From contig NW_015971548.1 in NCBI RefSeq assembly GCF_000182565.1, forward strand, positions 426,047 to 490,046: a stretch of 64,000 bases of DNA. The letters are read 5' to 3'. The notes under the pieces were generated by a model. That model saw only the letters and a list, made by a program, of their open reading frames with translations, ran no database searches and was not told the origin of the DNA. Below, one piece after another: positions 51,964 to 63,341 of this stretch. The position numbers and the translations under genes were made by a program. Each line of letters opens with the position of its first letter. Position 1 is the stretch's first letter. The stretch comes from Spizellomyces punctatus DAOM BR117 (lineage: Eukaryota; Chytridiomycota; Chytridiomycetes; Spizellomycetales; Spizellomycetaceae).

Positions 51964-53258
51964 TCAAACATGGAACAAACCTTCAGTAGCGTAACTGGGA
52001 TCTCGATGATATATCTTTTGTAAGAAGCTGATGAGCGCTCCGGCCCTGATGATTGTTTCTTCTGGTGGGAGATTACTAATCGAGCGAGTATCTACTGCAA
52101 ACGGATTTGCTGGCGGGGGTTCTACGCTCATGGAGACGACTTGTTCGATGATATCGGGTAGCGCGAGATCTGCGAGGATATGAAATGCGAAGAAAGGATT
52201 AGTTTGACAAGAGCTGAGAAAATGGCCAAACATGAAAGCATCTGAGAGCACATACTTTTTTCAAACCATTGTGCGGTGGTTTCTAATTGAATTGGCATGC
52301 TATCGTCCTCTGGCGCATGGTCAACACCTCGAAAACGCTGCCCATGTTTTGAACGTAGCTATAGTCAACAGCAACACATAATCATAAGTCACTTGCGAGG
52401 CCTTAAACATTCATGGAAAGCAACCGCATACCCAAACATATGGTCGGCCATAGCGCGCATAGACGGCCAAGAGAACAGAGATATGTTGCGAATCCTATCA
52501 GATATGTGTGAAGAAACTGGGCTCATATGCGACAAGTCCCGATATTCCTACATTCTCCAAATCCTGATCTGATGGACTCTGTACTGATATTGCGTTTCTG
52601 AAAAGTCCACCTGTCATTACAGATTGCCGAGAAGGGGCCCGTTGTGTGAAGCTTTGAACTCACCCTTTATGGACCCGACGTGAAGAAGTCTGTCGCCTAA
52701 GTAAACGTGCGTGAATATCAGTAATTGTAGGGCACAGCGTTTCTAGCTACTCTATAGTCCTACTTTGATAAGGCAATATCGACCGAATTTGAGAACGGAA
52801 GGCATTTCTGTGAGGATGATGTTTCAACTTGTAGAATTAACTCTTCTCTTCCTCTTAAGCAGGTGTCAAAATATTTGAAGCCCTGAGAAAGCTTCTGAAT
52901 AAGCGAGATGCCGTGGCGAAAATGTCGGTGTATCTAAGCTACACTTGTGGTCAGCAAACCTTGAGGCCACCTATTACCACCAGATCTGCGAGAGCTGTGG
53001 CCAAACGAGCTGGATCCTGTATACAATTGGGATGCAGAGACCGCATGAGAAGGCAATCTTCAACAAAATACATGCTGCTTGAGAACAAACCTGTTGAGAT
53101 TGCTGCTGAGCGTATGCCATTTTTATGTCTGCGGAAAACCAGGGAGAGTTGAGCAGACGACGATGAGACGGGGAAACGCGACACGTTATACACGTAATCC
53201 ACCAAGCTAAGCTGTGGTCCCCCTCATCATCCTACACGCAGCGTTGCTGTAACTGCTA
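51964..53258 (-). CDS. Possible unrecognised multi-exon gene on the minus strand
   Basis: Two minus frames look coding. One at about 51990-52180 reads LALPDIIEQVVSMSVEPPPA then RSISNLPPEETIIRAGALIS, with an upstream CTCGCAG acceptor near 52180 and a GTTTGT donor near 51980. Another at 52951-53205 reads FVEDCLLMRSLHPNCIQD then ATALADLVVIGG. Between them (52260-52950) exons are unclear, and a plus frame at 52297-52572 competes. I do not recognise a family. Coordinates mark the region, not a model. Confidence 0.25.
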
Positions 53259-55066
53259 TTGGAATGCTGGATGAGTTTGTACCAGCAAGTCGCTGAGTGG
53301 GTGCGGCTCCCCGACCCGCCTTGCGTCAAGCCTGGACAAGTGAACCTGCCTGTGAGCGGAACCTCAACAGAAGTATATGAGGCACCACCGACACCCTCGT
53401 TTGAACAAAAATGGGAACGTCATTTCGCCTCTCACACTCCACCGGACTTTGGCCACTCCATTCTTCACAAACTATTCCCGACACTTGTCGGTGATATTAC
53501 AGCCTTCGACGAGAGAGACCCCGACCTAGGACCATCTTCCGATGATCTAGAGGGAAAGGCAGGGACCACGTTCACTTTTCTCGCCCACGGGTCATATGGG
53601 GCGACATGCCGACCTGTTCTTGATGTATTGCGCAAGTGGCAATTGAGAATGGAGGCTAGCCCTGTGCGGTTCTTCTACGATATGCTGTATCCGTATATTG
53701 TGAGATCGGTGCGCCTTGTGAGCGGCCTAGTGGGTGCCCGACCAGAGGATACTGTTCTGGTGACGAATGTAGAAGTTGGTATGAATGCTGTGATGAGGTA
53801 CACATCGTTAATCCCTGCAGAGGAATTGAAGAGATGCAGAAAGCCATTGATTGTCATCAGTCTATTCTAGATCGCTGACATTTGGGCCAGGCGACAAGAT
53901 AATTGCCTTCGACCTGACTTATACCGCCGTTTTATATTCTGCACAACACATCTGTGACCGCACGGGTGCTGAGCTGTTGACCTTTCCGATGACCTTTCCG
54001 GTATCTCCAGAGTCAGTGGTTGCCGATTTGCGCCGGTTTTTGGAGGGTTACGACCAGCGTCGCGGAACCATCAGGCTCGCCATCTTTCAGCATATCACCA
54101 GCCCGACTGGTATGTTTTGACTAACTCAGAATGCTACTCATGCCAACATGCAAATAAATCAGATCATATTTCCAGCGATATTATTGCCTGTTCGCAAGCT
54201 CATCACGTCCTGTCGCGAGTACAATATTCCTGTAATGGTTGATGGTGCACATTCTATTGGTGCGATCCGTTATGCTATCAATACCAGCGTCTCCATTGCA
54301 TCTGACGTCTTCACGCTCCTAGGACAAATCCCGATGAATCTAACCGAGCTTGGTGCGGATTTCTATGTGACAAATACCCACAAGTGGTTATGCAACGCAA
54401 GAGGATGCGCCTTATTGTGTAAGTCGCATTGCGTTCTTTGCTATCTGCAACTATCAGATCACCTGATGGAGTAGGACAGGGGTTCATCCGCAACATCACA
54501 GCAGAGTGTATCCGCTGACAACCAGCTGGGGACATCTAAACAAAGAATCCCTTCAGGCACGATTTATATGGCAGGGCACCGCGGATTATAGTCCCTTCTT
54601 ATCTCTTTATATTGCCGTAAAGTTCTACAAGTGGTTAGGATACGACAAAGTTATTCAGCGAAACCGGCGCCTTGCTTCCTGGTGCGCGAGCTTATTAGCC
54701 GAAGCTTGGGGAACAGAGCCGCTGGTCGCGGTGGCGCAAAACGATGAGGATAGTTTGGACACAAAAGAGTCAAAGTGGGAGACAGGAATGATTGGGAGCA
54801 TGTGCTGCGTCAAGATACCACCCGCTAATACCGACATGCATGGAATAATTGATCTTCACGACGAGCTCTTGGACAAGTTTCAGATCGAAATCCCAGTTTT
54901 CAGCTTTCAAGGGCACCGGTACGTACGCGTGAGCCTCCACATGTATAACGATGAGAAAGACTGCCTCGCATTAGGTAGAGCCGTGCTCATAGCATTAGGA
55001 TACCCGACTACATACAATGGCTACATATTATTAGATAAAAAGGAGCATGCTTTATCAAAAGAATAG
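53259..55066 (+). CDS. Class V PLP-dependent aminotransferase (isopenicillin-N-epimerase-like)
   Basis: Join(53259..53797,53871..54109,54176..54259,54323..54418,54480..55066) encodes 514 aa, with all four introns in frame. The fold-type I PLP enzyme has DGAHSIG (Asp282 binds the cofactor ring nitrogen) and THKW (Lys308 forms the internal aldimine). Family landmarks also include FLAHGSYGATCRPVLDVL near residue 110, NVEVGMNAVMRS, QHITSPTGAILLPVRKLI, and WQGTADYSPFLSL. Relatives include cysteine desulfurase-like, kynureninase-like and CefD-like enzymes; this subgroup is common in fungi and usually of unknown substrate. No signal peptide was seen. The preceding ~90 residues of N-terminal extension are Pro/Thr-rich. 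It ends only 32 bp from the oppositely oriented MYND gene. Confidence 0.92.
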
Positions 55067-55098
55067 AAAACATTTATGCCTTTTTCGTTAGGCTGCCG

Positions 55099-56544
55099 CT
55101 AGGATACTGTAAATGGCACCACGAAACCATTGGCGTAACATGGAATATTTACTTCGGATGTAAGCTGCCGCGTCAACGGTTGTCTAAAGGGATTCACTTT
55201 CACCCGTGCGTGAATGCCTGCGTTCGTCTTCTTCAGTGCTTTAGCCACTTGCTCAGCATCAAGCTCCGTGCGTTCCGCGAAAATGACATTGGTCTTTTGG
55301 GACAAGATGGCGTCCAAAGTTTGCCGCGAAGCTTTCGCTTCCTCAGCATCCATAGAAGCATCAATAAAAAGTTTCGTCGCAGCATCATGACAAACTATCA
55401 GGTGTGGTGGATACTTGTCACGGGGAAAGTCGCTGTAACTGCTTCGGGCAAAGTGTACGCGGACACAACACTCCAATTCCGAGTTCTTGTACTCCACAGA
55501 GTATTGTCGACGAGCAAAAACAGCAGGGTGATTCAGAGTCAGCTTCCCTCCCTGTTCTTGCTCTGTTATCGTAGCGTGCACCGTGTAGTCAGTAGATGTA
55601 ATGGGGATAACCACGATTTCTCTTGCTATTATGAAAATGTCCACCGTAACTTGCGGTAACAGTGCAGCCAGACACTCGTACGTGGCAGCGAGTTCCACAT
55701 CCGTCTGCGAAGACTCGATAATATGCAAACACACATATGATCCGCGCGAAATGGGTAATGAAGATCGCGGAAACAGATGGGTCAGTCCGTGAAACAACGT
55801 CAAAGCGTTCGACAATAGCAGACATGCGGGTGAGTTTTTCGGTATGGACTTTGCTTTATAATAATCTTTCCATCCGCATATTGCGGCGGGCGTATCACGG
55901 AAACCAGAGTCTGGTGACAAGGGCGTAGAGAAAGGACATAGGGTTTTGGGAAAGGCCTCAGTTGCGACGACGGACTCGGAGACTCTCATGCGAGCTACCA
56001 AATCAAATGTCCCCTGAATAAGATCCGTCCGCCACAGGCCATGACCCAGGATGCAGGTATCTGACAGATAACCGTGCAAGTCAGCTCGATCATCAAGTAA
56101 TCGCCGGTCCACTTCAAGTCCAAAGTCACGAAGTTCTGGTGCTCTGCTCATATGGGTCTTCAGAATGTTGCAGTAGGTCTTATGCTGAGGCCAATCTACT
56201 GCTTGGCACTCCCGTGAGCAGTAGTTCATCGCTTTGCATGAGGAGCATCGTGAGATCGAAGCAGCTGGCAATCGCTTGCTGCACACATGACATGCAAACC
56301 GTCCACTCGAAGGAGATGATTGCATCTGTTTAGTGCTCCCTAAGCCATCAGCATTGGTAACTTCGCTGGATCTCGCTCCCTTTTCCCCTTCAAAAATAAT
56401 GGCCACCTCCAGCTCTGATCGCGCCTTCTGCGCCAGGTACTGCAGGGTCGACTGAAACTCCGCTTTGCCTGATAATTCATCTTCGGTGTTGCTATGTGAA
56501 GAAATCTGAACTACTTGGGGCCTGGCAGCGTTCTGTCGTGACAT
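55099..56544 (-). CDS. MYND zinc-finger protein with MSS51-like C-terminal domain
   Basis: From the ATG at 56544 the protein is 481 aa. The same frame stays open to 56661 and that stretch (FESFPGAPPSLDDLYAFL) looks coding, so an upstream exon is possible. A MYND finger occupies residues 85-125: C-x2-C-x11-C-x2-C-x5-C-x3-C-x7-H-x3-C, reading CHVC...CSSC...YCSREC...HKTYC. After it comes the C-terminal domain of the mitochondrial splicing suppressor 51 type: WKDYYKAKSIPKNSPACLLL, LHIIESSQTDVELAATYECL and DKYPPHLIVCHDAATKLF. Fungal Mss51 links COX1 translation to cytochrome oxidase assembly, but many relatives in this family are cytosolic and uncharacterised. No clear mitochondrial presequence was seen, so the role is open. 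Confidence 0.82.
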   Translation of the reverse strand: MSRQNAARPQVVQISSHSNTEDELSGKAEFQSTLQYLAQKARSELEVAIIFEGEKGARSSEVTNADGLGSTKQMQSSPSSGRFACHVCSKRLPAASISRCSSCKAMNYCSRECQAVDWPQHKTYCNILKTHMSRAPELRDFGLEVDRRLLDDRADLHGYLSDTCILGHGLWRTDLIQGTFDLVARMRVSESVVATEAFPKTLCPFSTPLSPDSGFRDTPAAICGWKDYYKAKSIPKNSPACLLLSNALTLFHGLTHLFPRSSLPISRGSYVCLHIIESSQTDVELAATYECLAALLPQVTVDIFIIAREIVVIPITSTDYTVHATITEQEQGGKLTLNHPAVFARRQYSVEYKNSELECCVRVHFARSSYSDFPRDKYPPHLIVCHDAATKLFIDASMDAEEAKASRQTLDAILSQKTNVIFAERTELDAEQVAKALKKTNAGIHARVKVNPFRQPLTRQLTSEVNIPCYANGFVVPFTVS

Positions 56545-56884
56545 TGGGAAACATATCGCCCGGCACAGGAACGCATACAGATCGTCCAGGGAAGGTGGTG
56601 CACCTGGAAACGACTCAAAGTTCAGCACAGCGGCCTCGCTACAAGTTGCCGCCGCTCTCACTGTTGCAAGATATACAGGGCGAGAGTCGTTCGCCTGGCA
56701 ACAGACGCGGTAAAGTCGCGGATTGCAATAAAGCTACTCAAGGCGGAAATTACTTACCACCCCAGCTTGCTGGACAGTTAGCTCCCAGCGCGCACCATTC
56801 TGTGGAATGGAACTGGCAAGTCGTAAAGACTCGACCTTCTCTCGCTCTCTGTCCTCTTCTGTGTATGGTTTAGGGCCGTCCGCC
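56545..56884. promoter_or_regulatory. Divergent region between the MYND and isochorismatase-like genes
   Basis: This is 340 bp between two outward-facing starts. Part of it (56545-56661) is open in the MYND frame and may be coding. No core promoter element was clear. Confidence 0.4.
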
Positions 56885-57751
56885 ATGGTGGTCGTCGTGA
56901 GTCTGCAGAAGGAGGATTTGCTGATGATCGACAGGGGCGTGGCGCAGGGGGCTGTGCTTGATGACGCGTCGCGCGACGGTTATCCCTCCCCATTGCCATG
57001 TATTTCCGTCGAAACTTCTTCTCTGCTTCATAGTGCACATCGCTATATGGACTCCAAGAACACCGAAGCAGAAGGGAAGACGATCCTCCTGATTTGTGAT
57101 TTTCAGGAAGGGACACTTTCCATCTGGAAAGAGGACCCCGAGTGGAAGGAACGAACTCTTGCCAATCTGCGATCTCTCCTATCCTCTGTCCGCTCAACGA
57201 CCATGTATAAGGAGAGGAACCTCCTCATTGGATTTGTTGGAATTGCATTTAGCCCCGGTTACCCAGAAATTGGTCCAAACTCTCATCACATCTTCCAATT
57301 CTTTCTAAAGTCGGGTATGTTTACAGTGGTGGTTGCACCATTGACACAACACCCCGGAACGTCACTGACGGTTACTCGCTAATGAATAGGTATCCTTTTA
57401 AGGGGCAATCCCGATGTAGAATTTGTTCCAGCTCCCGATATAGCAGATGACGATAGTTGGCCTAGAGAGTTCATTTTGTACAAAACTCGAGGATCTGCTT
57501 TCCATGATACGCGCCTGGATACTATAATCCGGGCGCAAAATGTGGAGCGCATTGTCATATGTGGTCTGGCGACAAGTGGGGTCGTCTTGAGTACAGTTAG
57601 GCAAGCAGCGGATCTAGATTACGACGTCATAGTGTTAGAAGATTGCTGTGGGGACCTGAGCAAAGAGCGACACACGGCGGCTATTGAACATATTTTCCCT
57701 ATGCAGACAACAGTCACACAGTCGAAAGAATGGGTTGCAGATCTCAAATAA
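56885..57751 (+). CDS. Isochorismatase-like hydrolase
   Basis: Join(56885..57314,57390..57751) encodes 263 aa. It has the cysteine-hydrolase/isochorismatase fold: TILLICDFQEGTL carries the conserved Asp, FILYKTRGSAFHDT the Lys with the typical K-x-x-x-S/G-A-F pattern, and IVICGLATSGVVLSTVRQAA the strand-loop that normally bears the catalytic Cys. Here that position (the residue before VxxT) is Gly, as in true isochorismatases rather than Cys-dependent amidases. The segment RDGYPSPLP near the N-terminus is unusual for the family. The intron interrupts between LKSG and ILLRGNPDVEF. Substrate is unknown. Confidence 0.85.
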
Positions 57752-57965
57752 AGTCCCTATCATCCGTATCACTAGCTATTGTTTGGCTGTACAGAGCTCG
57801 TAAATTGAAACCCTCCAACGTCAAGCGTTGTGCATGCCAATGAACTCTCTTTTTGTGGTGGGAATGTTACCGACGATTCATGAAGTGCGATCACATTCTG
57901 CTGTCCTTGCTTTTTCAAGTCTCATCATGATTATTTCTGAATGATACTACCATAAAATGCACTTC

Positions 57966-60900
57966 TTATGTCGTCCCGTCGTTTCCGAGGTGCCTAAACA
58001 ACTGGAATCTGAGAAATAGTCCATCAAAAGGCCCGGGAGTGACGCTCCATACGTTGACGTAATGAGTACAAAATGCTTCAGTAGACGGGAACATAAAGAC
58101 CCTTGCCATCTCGTGGAGTTGCTCTTCACGCACAGCTTCTGGTGTAGATCTGCAGGAGGGTTGGTGACGTTGCAGGAAGCTGAAAAAAGCATGGCGAGAA
58201 ATTACCCAACAACGGTCTGAATTCCGGATTCTCCTACGGTGGGGACTCTTGATGTCATGTTTCCGAACTCGGCAGCCTCTTGTAAGTGAACCTCGTGGTT
58301 GAGAATGTCCGGGTGAAAAGCATGATCTTGCGTATTCATTTGCATTTCAACGGCCTACAGCGGCATTATATCTTTCCAAATCTTCAATTAAGAAACGCGG
58401 GTCTAATAGCCGTACCTTGCGTGCATGCGAACTGATCTTCTCTTCAATCTTGCTGGATCCAATAATGTCGTCGTTCACATGGGTGTATGCAATTCCGCAC
58501 TCGTCGAGAATAGCTGCAACAGTGTCGCGCTCTATCCGTGATTGGCGGACTATTTCATCGTCTCCTAATCATTCGGTTGGTAGTTATATAAATTGGGTTA
58601 TTATCAAGTGAACAAAGAAGGACGCACCACCTTGTATGCCACACATCTGATCAGCAAGGGCCTCCTCGTCATCCTGAATGACGCGTTAATCAGGGTTTGT
58701 TTGTGAACATTGCAGAAAAGCACTGCCCGAATGGTGGTTTTGATACCTTTGTATCTTCCCCAATCATTTCGCCATCATTCGAATCAGCTTGTCTGATGTG
58801 ATCTACGTGAAGATCCGCAACTTCAAACTGAATTTCGGCTTTTTCAGTACGCTTGACGATGAGCTTTGTAATAAGGTCGCTCTCCCGTTGCAGGGCAAAT
58901 AAATTTTCAATTCCGAAAAGCTCTCCTATGTTGCCAGGCATTTAGCTACGACCGGTAGCAAAGTGGCCTGCGTTCATAATTAATGTACCGGTTTGCGAGG
59001 GATCGCCCATGACTCCTTCAAAATACCGCCGCTCTTTGGAGGCCGTGTAGCCAATATTAGCCTGTTGTTGCTTATATCTGAGAGATCAAATTAGTCCGAA
59101 TTACAGACATGTTTGTATTTGATGACTGAAACCAACAGTTGTCGCCCATAAACCAGTTCTTCAAGGGAACCAGCAGCTATTAGGCGATAAACTTTCACGT
59201 CGCGCCTTTGACCTATGCGGAACGCCCTATCTTGAGCTGCACATTGGACAACGTGAGCTCAAGCAGTCCTGTCACAACGAGTATGGTTTACTACCTTGAA
59301 GGTCATGGGATGGATTCCAGTTCGGATCAAATACTTGAAGGAAGCGAACAGCACGATTTAACCTCTTCAATTGGCAAATGAATCTCTAAAGACGAACGGC
59401 GTTAGAGTCACCTACCCACTAAGTCCTGCATTAGCGCACAGAAGGTCGTTAAAATTCAACCAAAAAGTTTACATACCTACAATGTTGGCGGAAGTTAAAT
59501 TGAGACCGACTCCTCCTGCCCGTGTGCTGATAAGGAAAACGAATTTCTCCGCATTGCAATTGAACCTGTATCAATTAGACCCTTCTCAGCCCAAGATTCA
59601 TCACTCATACCAGCGGATTCACTTACTCATCCACGATATCCAAACGTTGAGCAACAGGCGTCTTCCCGTCCAAACGGCAGTAGTCATATCCTAATAACCC
59701 GCTTCCATGAGAAAGCGGCAAAATCTCGGTGATGAAGAACACTCACCAGAAGTGTACATTAATTTCTCCAGCATGTCCAGTAAGCGGACCGAGTAACTAA
59801 AGAGGAGTACTTTGCAACCGTGCTTTTGCCAGTTTGCAAGAAGCTTCTCCAGAATCTATAATCAATGGCTTTCAGATGCAGCTCATCGTTGAATGACAGC
59901 ATTGGTACAGCAACTGTAGGCGAACGTACTTTCCACTTGCCGCAGTTTTCCGGGTCAGAGTACTCTCGAAACCCGGGTTTTCTAGACTCCCAGTCGTTAG
60001 GGAATCCGATCCGTATGAGCTCTTCGTCCTTTTGACGCTTTTCCTTCAGATCATCGGCATCTACAAGAATAAACCCATGTCAGAATCATGCGGTAGGGAG
60101 AGCAAGCTGGTTACCCACGCGGCATAATTAGCGCAAGGTGATTCGAAATCTTTTGCAACGTTATCAGGCCAGGGAGAACCAGAAACTAAATAAAACATAT
60201 ATCGTCAATGACCAACCCTTAACAACCGATCACATTTAAAACATACCCGCCAATGAACACCCTCGCCATTTTTCTGATAACAGCACTTGCCCCGGGGAGT
60301 TCGCAGGTTCCTAACACGTAGAGTCCGTTGTAAATCATCTAAGCGTTTGACGTCCTCTGCTAGTAGTATCATACCGTCCTGCTTTGCAATCGCAAGGGTC
60401 ATTCTTACGTACTAATAACTCGAAATCCGCACTCTTCAATATGCGATCGTAAACAATTCGCTGGGTATCCGTCAAAGGGCAGAAAATCACTAGGTCTTCC
60501 TTTTTGGGTAGCTGATGCGCAATCAAGGCTTTGGTTCTTCGCAGCATCCATTTGTTCAGTATGCGCTCTTTGAGTTTGATAGCAGTTTCCTGGAAGGAAG
60601 AGTGAGATGAATAGTTTCAGGAACTGAACTACCTTGTTTAACGAGAAACCATACCCGCGCAAGAGCTAATTCCCTCTTCGATGCGTTAAAACTTTGGCCC
60701 TTTCTTAGAATATTCGATATGTTGGTTTCCCAATCCTTCAATGAACCGACGGAACCTGTCGAAGAGGGATTAATGCACCCGTCCGGCCAAACTGCCAATG
60801 CTCCTGTTGCACCAAACCTGGGTTGCACCAGTCCAGCAAGCACCACAGCTCCTTGTACTTGTTCTGAATGGCAGTGCCCTGCGACACTATGCGTGATAAG

Positions 60901-62734
60901 AAAAGCGTAGAGCTACTTACTGATTCTCTCAACTCTTACCGTCAAACCTAGTCTACAACGCACTCGCATGCCTCTCATGATCCGGGTGATCGCGGCCTTG
61001 TCATCTGTGTCGTGTGTTGGTACTAGTAATGTCGATATACTTGACAAACGCGGTCACCTTTGAGCTTGTGTGCCTCATCTACGACAAGCAGGGTCCACTC
61101 AATTTCATCGATTGCTTTCCAATTATTGCGACATGTGTCAAAACTCGTTAATACTACTTCGTAATATCCTGGCACCGTAAAAGGTTAACTACACATCTAG
61201 GTGAAGGTGCGACCGTCATAGTTCCAACCTTTTGCGGCCTTTTCCAGTACCTCATCCTTTTTCGTGCCGTGAAATATGCCCACAGCAAAGTAACCCCACT
61301 AATATGGGACCTTCAGATATTCAAAAATAAAAGTACCATGATGATTGCAGACCAAAACGTACAGTATCAAGTTCTCGTTTCCAATTATAAATTACACTGG
61401 ATGGAGCCACGATCAAGATCCGAATCAAGTTCACATCATCGTTCATCCGTAAGGCTCGTATCCGCATGTGCTGGTCGTCGGCACTGCCAGTTTTACCTTG
61501 TCAACGGTTGCGTCAGTTGGGCTCATCAGGTTCATGTATCCAAGTAGGCCACACCTAATATTGCTGCAAATAGGGCTATAACCTAAGAAGGTGTCAGCAG
61601 CTGAATTCGAAACTGAGATAGAACCAAACAGTGATGGCTGATGTCTTCACCTGCACTGTTTTCCTACACATGCAAAAGCTTAGATCAATCCTGATGAGCG
61701 GTTGCAGCGCATGTGGTTAACACATACCCTAGCCCCATGTCATCGCAAAGGATGCCACTTGATGCAAAAGGTCATCATGAGTAGATGGTTTAGCAAGGAC
61801 ATGCCGGTTTATACCCACCCCTTGTTCCGCACGTATAGGTCGTACCTGATATGATATTACATGAGAATAATACTGCCTATAGGAATCATCCAGGTCACAT
61901 ACATAAATCGCACGCCATCTCTTTGGTAATCCCTCAAATACTGATTTATGCCAGAAGGAACCGCCTAAAACAGAATATGAGTCACTGTAACATCTAAACA
62001 CTTTTAAAGACTGGTTATATCGTACATCCGGGACTTTCTTATCAGATGATAAACGTAGGGCCGCTTTGGTACTTGGTGGATTGGCATGCGGGAAGTACTA
62101 AAAGCAGCATTAACCAACTGCTGGCCAAACCCTCTAACATTGCAGCCATCTATGCACCGGCTTTATAAGCTCTTGCTCTTCGGGACCGCGACGTGGGGAT
62201 ATCGGTGTGGCAGGTTGCTGTAAGCATTGCGCACTACTTGGAGCAGATTCTGAGCATTGATGTGTTGGTTCCGCCATGTCCTCTGGAGACAAAGATACGA
62301 TTCATTGCACCGGGTTTTGGGAATCAACTGATGCGCCTCTATAAGAGGACTCAACGGTTACCAAAAGGCTGGTGATTTTGTTTGAAGGCTGGTAAAAATG
62401 ACTTCAGCGTTGCGACCATGAAGTTGTATCATAATACTGGAAAAGTTACAGTTTGGGTGAAATATCGGCAGTCCTTCAACGCCACCACATCTGCAAATAT
62501 CGCACATATTATTGTATATTTCACTGTTTCTAGACACGAAAGGCAGGCAGAGCACCGAACTGGCTCAGGGCTTTTGGTCGGGGCTTACACGAACCTACGC
62601 TCCTGTTGGGTGTCCTTGGTGCATCCATTTTGCGGATGCTCCAAAGTATCATGACTTTCAGCAGAGTGCCTCAATACGCTAGTCTCTTCATCTGTCTCTG
62701 CATCTGAGTCGGAAAAGGACAATAAGCGGGACAT
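57966..62734 (-). CDS. Snf2 family DNA-dependent ATPase, ERCC6L2-like
   Basis: Multi-exon, ATG 62734 ([19 protein letters not shown]) to stop 57966; not all exons resolved. The helicase N-lobe has [18 protein letters not shown] split over three exons (motif I; microexon 61651-61663), and [11 protein letters not shown] (motif II, near 61080). The middle reads FLRRTK-like [18 protein letters not shown], then [18 protein letters not shown] and [10 protein letters not shown], a Cys-bearing insertion characteristic of ERCC6L2. The C-lobe lies at about 59100-60100. Downstream are [22 protein letters not shown] and [13 protein letters not shown], the ERCC6L2 post-helicase landmarks, then a C-terminal region ending [15 protein letters not shown]6L2 acts in genome stability and double-strand-break end joining in animals; fungal relatives are little studied. 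Loose exon borders remain at 58200-60000 and 61900-62600. Confidence 0.85.
61651..61663 (-). other. 13-nt microexon within Walker A of the ERCC6L2-like gene
   Basis: Flanked by acceptor TGTAG and donor GTGAAG. The upstream exon ends CTAGG before GTATGT, and joining gives DMGLGKTVQ, followed by VIALFAAIL from the next exon. Skipping it would remove the catalytic Lys. Confidence 0.8.
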
Positions 62735-63341
62735 GAGCAACAGCCAGAAAGCAAATGGGGAGCTCAAGGCTGCTACGTTGCGTTGATCATCCAGCCAAGA
62801 TCAATGGTTTTAATTATTCCAAATCGGGTGTCATTGAGCGGGGGGAGGCTATAAAGAGTGCGAACCTCGAATGTTCTCACCCATCTTTCTTTCCCATCTG
62901 CACATTGTTCATCTCGGTTGCTCGCGTTTCTTCTTTCTTTCAGAGGTTTCGGCACTCCGTTGTGGGCTCTGGGGTGGTAGTGCACGCTGGTGCGTGGTAG
63001 GCGTAGTACGCGACTCTTCTAGGGAAGCGTCCCTGAGAAGGGCGGTGGATCGTCACGCCGTCTGGTTGGACGACTGGTTTCCAATATATAAAGAGTACCA
63101 GTGGCATATGCGCTAACTGCGTGTTAGATACATATAGGTATGTTATTGCATATACTAGAATTGGTAGATTGAAGCTCTTGATCCGCCCTGAATTATTCGA
63201 TCTGATCTACGTTTTTGTCTACCCTTGGGCTCTGGTGACCAAGACCTCGTGCAACCTCCAGCATCTGACTGATACGTACTCAGTGCTGCTCACTACAAAG
63301 TATCAAGTCAAGTCCAGTCGCAAACCTATCAGGCACTAGAA
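62735..63341. promoter_or_regulatory. Upstream region of the ERCC6L2-like gene and of the right-edge gene
   Basis: About 600 bp with short chance frames only. It lies between two outward-facing starts (minus 62734, plus 63342). An ATATATAAAG element near 63085 on the plus strand is a possible TATA box. Confidence 0.4.
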
